Source: Leptospira alexanderi serovar Manhao 3 str. L 60
Lineage (GTDB): Bacteria > Spirochaetota > Leptospiria > Leptospirales > Leptospiraceae
DNA: 32,622 nucleotides
Reading direction: 5' to 3'
Assembly (NCBI RefSeq): GCF_000243815.2
Contig: NZ_AHMT02000041.1
Span: forward strand, 1 to 32,622
The position numbers were made by a program, and so were the translations under genes. How positions within the stretch are numbered: the first letter of the stretch is position 1; each line of letters starts with the position of its first letter. Below, one piece after another: positions 29,679 to 32,622 of the stretch. The notes under the pieces were generated by a model, which was not told where the DNA came from, did not search any database, and worked only from the letters and a program-made list of their open reading frames with translations.

Positions 29679-31013
29679 ATGAAGGATTTGAAGGAGCTAT
29701 TTGAATATATTGCCATTAGTGCTGGGATGGCCCTTGCAGCTAGTTGCTTTTCACTGGTCTCTAGTATGTTTTTGGTCTCCAATGGTATTTTTATAGTCAT
29801 TTCAATTTTTTTGGGGGGAGGATTCTGCATTATTATCGCAAGCTCAATTGGAGAACTGGCAAGCCTGTTTCCATCATCACCAGGTATTGCGATGTATTTC
29901 AGAAAAGCATTTGGTCAAAGAATTTCTCTAATGCTAATATTCTTATATTTGGCTCTGGTCGCAGTCTTGGCTGGAGTTGAAAGCTTTATTTTTTCAACAG
30001 TTATAAGTAGTTCTTTTGATACAAATATTTCTCCTTATATTTTCTCCGTATCAATATTGTTTTTTATTCTGTTAGCAAATTCTTTTGGATTAGAATTTTC
30101 TACTAAAATTCAAACTTTTGCGATGATCCTACTAACATTAGGAATTATTGTTATTTCAATATTATCTATTCTCCAAAAACCGGTAATTCCTCTTTTACAG
30201 AAGGGACTGAGTGATGATTTTAGTGAAATGTTTATCAACCTACCTATAACCATTGGACTTTCTATTTTTTTATTTATTGGATTCGAATGGGTTACTCCAT
30301 TAGGAAAGTCTCCTTCATCTTATAAGAAGTTAATTCCATATTCAATGTCTATTACTATTATTTTACTTACAATTTTATATGGAATCTTTACCTTTGCTTT
30401 AACTTTAAATTTTGATCAGAAAGATATCTCTAATAATTTAAATCCTCAATTGATGCTTGCATATGCATTGTATAGTAGCTCTGGGAAATATTTTGTTTTA
30501 GTTCTGACCCTATTTGCTATGGCTACTTCTTTCAATGCAGGATTAATGAGTTCTTCCAGATTGATTTACGGTTTATCTAGAGAAGGTAGTTTACCAAAAC
30601 TATTTTCTAAAATCTCAGTAACGGGCGCGCCAATTGGTGCCCTTTTCACAATAGGAGTTATTGCGATCGTTTTTTCTATAGTCATTTCCGTATATAAAGT
30701 TCAAATTTATGCTCTATCCATCGGTGCTGCCATTGAATGTATAATTTACGGATTTTTAATTTTTGCTTTATTGAGGATAAAAACTATTAAATCTGATCAA
30801 CCTGAATTCCAGAGCCCGTTTCCAAAATGGTTGCAATATTTTATTGGGATTCTTATGCCCACGTTAGGAATAACTGCTCTTTTCGTTGATCAAAACCTGA
30901 AATATTTTCCTGCATTAATTTTTAGTGTTTTATTGATTATTAGTATAATCTTAGCGCAATTGTTATATAAAAGGAATGATAATAATAACAACAACTCTGG
31001 AATAAAGGCGTAA
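29679..31013 (+). CDS. APC-superfamily amino acid/amine permease
   Basis: 444 residues with about 12 hydrophobic helices. The first helices contain GxGxAxAAS-type sequence and GGGFCIIIASSIGELASLFPSSPGIAMYFRKAFG, the APC signature with helix 1 break and PxxGG-like loop replaced by PSSPGI. FIGFEWVTPLGKSPSSYKKLIP (helix 6) and SSRLIYGLSREGSLPKLF (loop 8-9) are further APC hallmarks. It probably imports an amino acid precursor or exports an amine product. Its stop overlaps the next start by one base. Confidence 0.87.
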   Translation: MKDLKELFEYIAISAGMALAASCFSLVSSMFLVSNGIFIVISIFLGGGFCIIIASSIGELASLFPSSPGIAMYFRKAFGQRISLMLIFLYLALVAVLAGVESFIFSTVISSSFDTNISPYIFSVSILFFILLANSFGLEFSTKIQTFAMILLTLGIIVISILSILQKPVIPLLQKGLSDDFSEMFINLPITIGLSIFLFIGFEWVTPLGKSPSSYKKLIPYSMSITIILLTILYGIFTFALTLNFDQKDISNNLNPQLMLAYALYSSSGKYFVLVLTLFAMATSFNAGLMSSSRLIYGLSREGSLPKLFSKISVTGAPIGALFTIGVIAIVFSIVISVYKVQIYALSIGAAIECIIYGFLIFALLRIKTIKSDQPEFQSPFPKWLQYFIGILMPTLGITALFVDQNLKYFPALIFSVLLIISIILAQLLYKRNDNNNNNSGIKA

Positions 31014-31939
31014 TGATGTCGGAAACAAAATTAACTAATGAATCCACAACTTCTGAATTAGAAAAATCCGTAGATGTAAAATTCGATCGTTTCAATGTGC
31101 AATATTGGTTAACAAATACAGCAAATCGAAGATTAAAAGATACCAGTTTCGGAATTTCAAAAGAAACTTCATACGTGCATCCTGCAGTGACCGAAGATCC
31201 TTTATTAAATCAAGTTATTAAGATGGATATAGCCACGTTTTTAATAGCAGAGCACCATTCCATTTTTAATACTGCAAAGATGATCAATTTGGCTCCTGAT
31301 GAAGAATCGTCCATTTTCCTTGCTACTCAGGTTGTGGATGAAGCACGACACTTCGAGGTATTTAATGCAAAGATAAAAGATTTAGGAGTCTCGATAGAAA
31401 AAAGAAATGAACTGATGGATAGATATACTACACCACCTTTAAAAAAATTTTTTGAATTAATAGATGAGCAAATAGACAAAGGTAGCTTTGAAGGCGCCAT
31501 TGTTGGTCAAAATTTAATATTAGAAGGAATGGCATATCCAGTTTATAGATATGAATCTAAATATTGGTCCAAATTGGATCCTAGTTTAAGCCAAATTATA
31601 CTAGGGGCATTTGCTGACGAGGTACAGCATACTGGTTTCGGGGAAGCATATTTAAATCAGATCATTAAAAAGGATATTAACGTAAAAAATAAGATGAAAA
31701 AATTAATAGAACACTTTCATACATTAATGACTGAAGTATTCGAAAGGGTGATCAATCATTATATTGGTTTATATCAGGAAGCTTCAAATTGCTATATGGA
31801 AATACAGGGTGATATTGAAATTTTTAAAGGTCATTATATGAAAGATACAAGCGAAGAAGAACAGGTTCGTATTTTATTAAGTTCTATCCAGAAAGAATAT
31901 AGAAAAAGAGCCATTAAAATTGGATTAGAATTAGATTAA
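31013..31939 (+). CDS. Ferritin-like diiron oxidase/oxygenase
   Basis: 308 residues; ATG 31016 is an alternative start. A complete carboxylate-bridged diiron set is visible: E80 (IAEHHSIF), E110-x2-H113 (VVDEARHF), E171 (LILEGMAYP) and E203-x2-H206 (FADEVQHTGFG). Spacings (30, 58, 32) are close to those of AurF-type N-oxygenases and R2-like oxidases. Such proteins use O2 to oxidise amines, fatty acyl or aromatic groups. Being a different fold from the HDO enzyme at 17407, it gives the cluster two independent diiron oxidations. N-oxygenation of an amine made by the fusion enzyme is one possibility. Confidence 0.83.
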   Translation: MMSETKLTNESTTSELEKSVDVKFDRFNVQYWLTNTANRRLKDTSFGISKETSYVHPAVTEDPLLNQVIKMDIATFLIAEHHSIFNTAKMINLAPDEESSIFLATQVVDEARHFEVFNAKIKDLGVSIEKRNELMDRYTTPPLKKFFELIDEQIDKGSFEGAIVGQNLILEGMAYPVYRYESKYWSKLDPSLSQIILGAFADEVQHTGFGEAYLNQIIKKDINVKNKMKKLIEHFHTLMTEVFERVINHYIGLYQEASNCYMEIQGDIEIFKGHYMKDTSEEEQVRILLSSIQKEYRKRAIKIGLELD

Positions 31940-32338
31940 ATGAGTTCTTCTATTTTACTCAAAGCTGGATGTATTTCTCTAATTATTTCTCTAACGTTGG
32001 CCTGGTTAACGACATTAACGAGGCATCTCAAAATTCCAATTTTTACAAGAATTTTTGTATCTGATTCCTATTTATTAAAATCGCATATAGATTTCTTATT
32101 AATGAGCATTTTACTCATGGTATTTTCAATATTTAAAGTAGAAGTTTATCCTTTTATAATTGTGTCTACCATAATCGGATCTTTTATGAATCCATTATCC
32201 TTTTTAGTATTATCCATTAAACCTGAAATAAACAAATCTCCTACTTCTATCTTTGGAATTTATTCAAGCATTAGTTATATTTTAACAACAGTTGGTTATA
32301 TCGGGCTTTCATTGGAATCGATTTCAATGAATCTATAA
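31940..32338 (+). CDS. Small integral membrane protein, four helices
   Basis: 132 residues starting directly after the stop of the previous gene. Four hydrophobic stretches (about 5-24, 46-65, 70-93 and 107-127) and short loops; conserved-looking points are HxD (SHIDFLLM) in helix 2 and SFMNPLSFLVL in helix 3. I do not recognise the family. The size and topology recall small membrane isomerases such as hydroxylaminobenzene mutase, but the key residues do not clearly match, so that is only a thought. It closes the second operon and abuts the IS3 remnant. Confidence 0.65.
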   Translation: MSSSILLKAGCISLIISLTLAWLTTLTRHLKIPIFTRIFVSDSYLLKSHIDFLLMSILLMVFSIFKVEVYPFIIVSTIIGSFMNPLSFLVLSIKPEINKSPTSIFGIYSSISYILTTVGYIGLSLESISMNL

Positions 32339-32340
32339 AC

Positions 32341-32622
32341 TTGCTATCCGAGTTTCTCTGAAAAACTGGAAGAAAAAGTATCTGACGGATGATGGCCCGT
32401 TCCAAGATGAACTTCGAGCGGAGAATGAACGTTTAAGGAAAGAACTCTTGGAAGTAACGGAGGAGAGGGAAATTTTAAAAAAGTCCGTGGCCATCTTCTT
32501 GAAACCAAGGAAATGAAATATACATATATAGAAAAGAATCATTTCCCAGTAAAGAAGATATGCAAGATTCTGAATGTATCCAAGAGCGGCTATTATGATT
32601 GGTTGAAACGAGAAGATAGCGA
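32341..32622 (+). mobile_element. IS3 family element, right copy, 5' truncated and cut by the window edge
   Basis: From about 32346 the forward frame reads LAIRVSLKNWKKKYLTDDGPF and continues as OrfA to the stop at 32514-32516; OrfB starts at 32513. No OrfA start is present because the element begins abruptly a few bases after the preceding gene's stop (32338). It is identical to bases 1-249 except for two substitutions. OrfB continues beyond the window. Confidence 0.85.

Overview
The window is low-GC DNA that looks like an accessory region of a Leptospira chromosome or plasmid. I infer this from the base composition, the density of IS3, IS5, IS481 and IS982 family elements, and two toxin-antitoxin modules; no core marker gene is present, so the genus is a judgement from style and not a proof. 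The first 249 bases recur almost exactly as the last 249 bases (2 mismatches, same orientation), both from an IS3 family element. The whole segment is therefore bracketed by direct IS copies, like a composite transposon or a recombination-prone island.

Left and centre (1-15.5 kb) are a graveyard of mobile DNA with some live genes. In order: a frameshifted IS3 transposase; an IS982 transposase wreck carrying two copies of a ~76-bp palindromic repeat; a 99-bp TA-flanked MITE-like element; a 208-bp MITE-like element; a chimera of a transposase tail and an antitoxin tail; a PIN/RHH toxin-antitoxin pair with a consensus promoter; a run of AT-rich hypotheticals including a DUF3800 protein and a membrane protein, separated by integron attC-like sequences; and a subtilase pseudogene interrupted by a second copy of the 208-bp element. 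The interruption has a 5-bp target duplication whose removal restores the protease frame. A RelE/HigB-XRE pair follows, apparently leaderless, then two IS5 family elements (both with a -1 shift at the same AAAGGGGG site), a truncated nucleotidyltransferase and an apparently intact IS481 element.

Right (15.5-32.3 kb) is an unfamiliar biosynthetic gene cluster. One tightly coupled forward operon (15558-25890) encodes a KAS III-like condensing enzyme, a DRE-TIM metallolyase/aldolase, a heme-oxygenase-like diiron oxidase, a class IV (branched-chain type) aminotransferase, an ATP-grasp ligase, an AMP-forming acyl ligase, a C45 Ntn-hydrolase acyltransferase, a PhzF-like isomerase, an RraA-like aldolase, an acyl carrier protein and an MFS exporter. 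A convergent gene encodes a 974-residue fusion of a class III aminotransferase with an acyl-ACP-reductase-like domain. A second forward operon (29300-32338) adds an SCP2-like protein, an APC permease, a ferritin-like diiron oxidase and a small four-helix membrane protein.

Taken together (inference), the cluster could build a 2-oxo acid or amino acid unit (aldolases, aminotransferase), activate and carry an acyl unit on the ACP, release it by reduction plus transamination as an amine or amino-aldehyde equivalent, join parts by ATP-grasp/acyltransferase chemistry, tailor them with two diiron oxidases and export the product. I do not recognise this gene combination as a characterised pathway.
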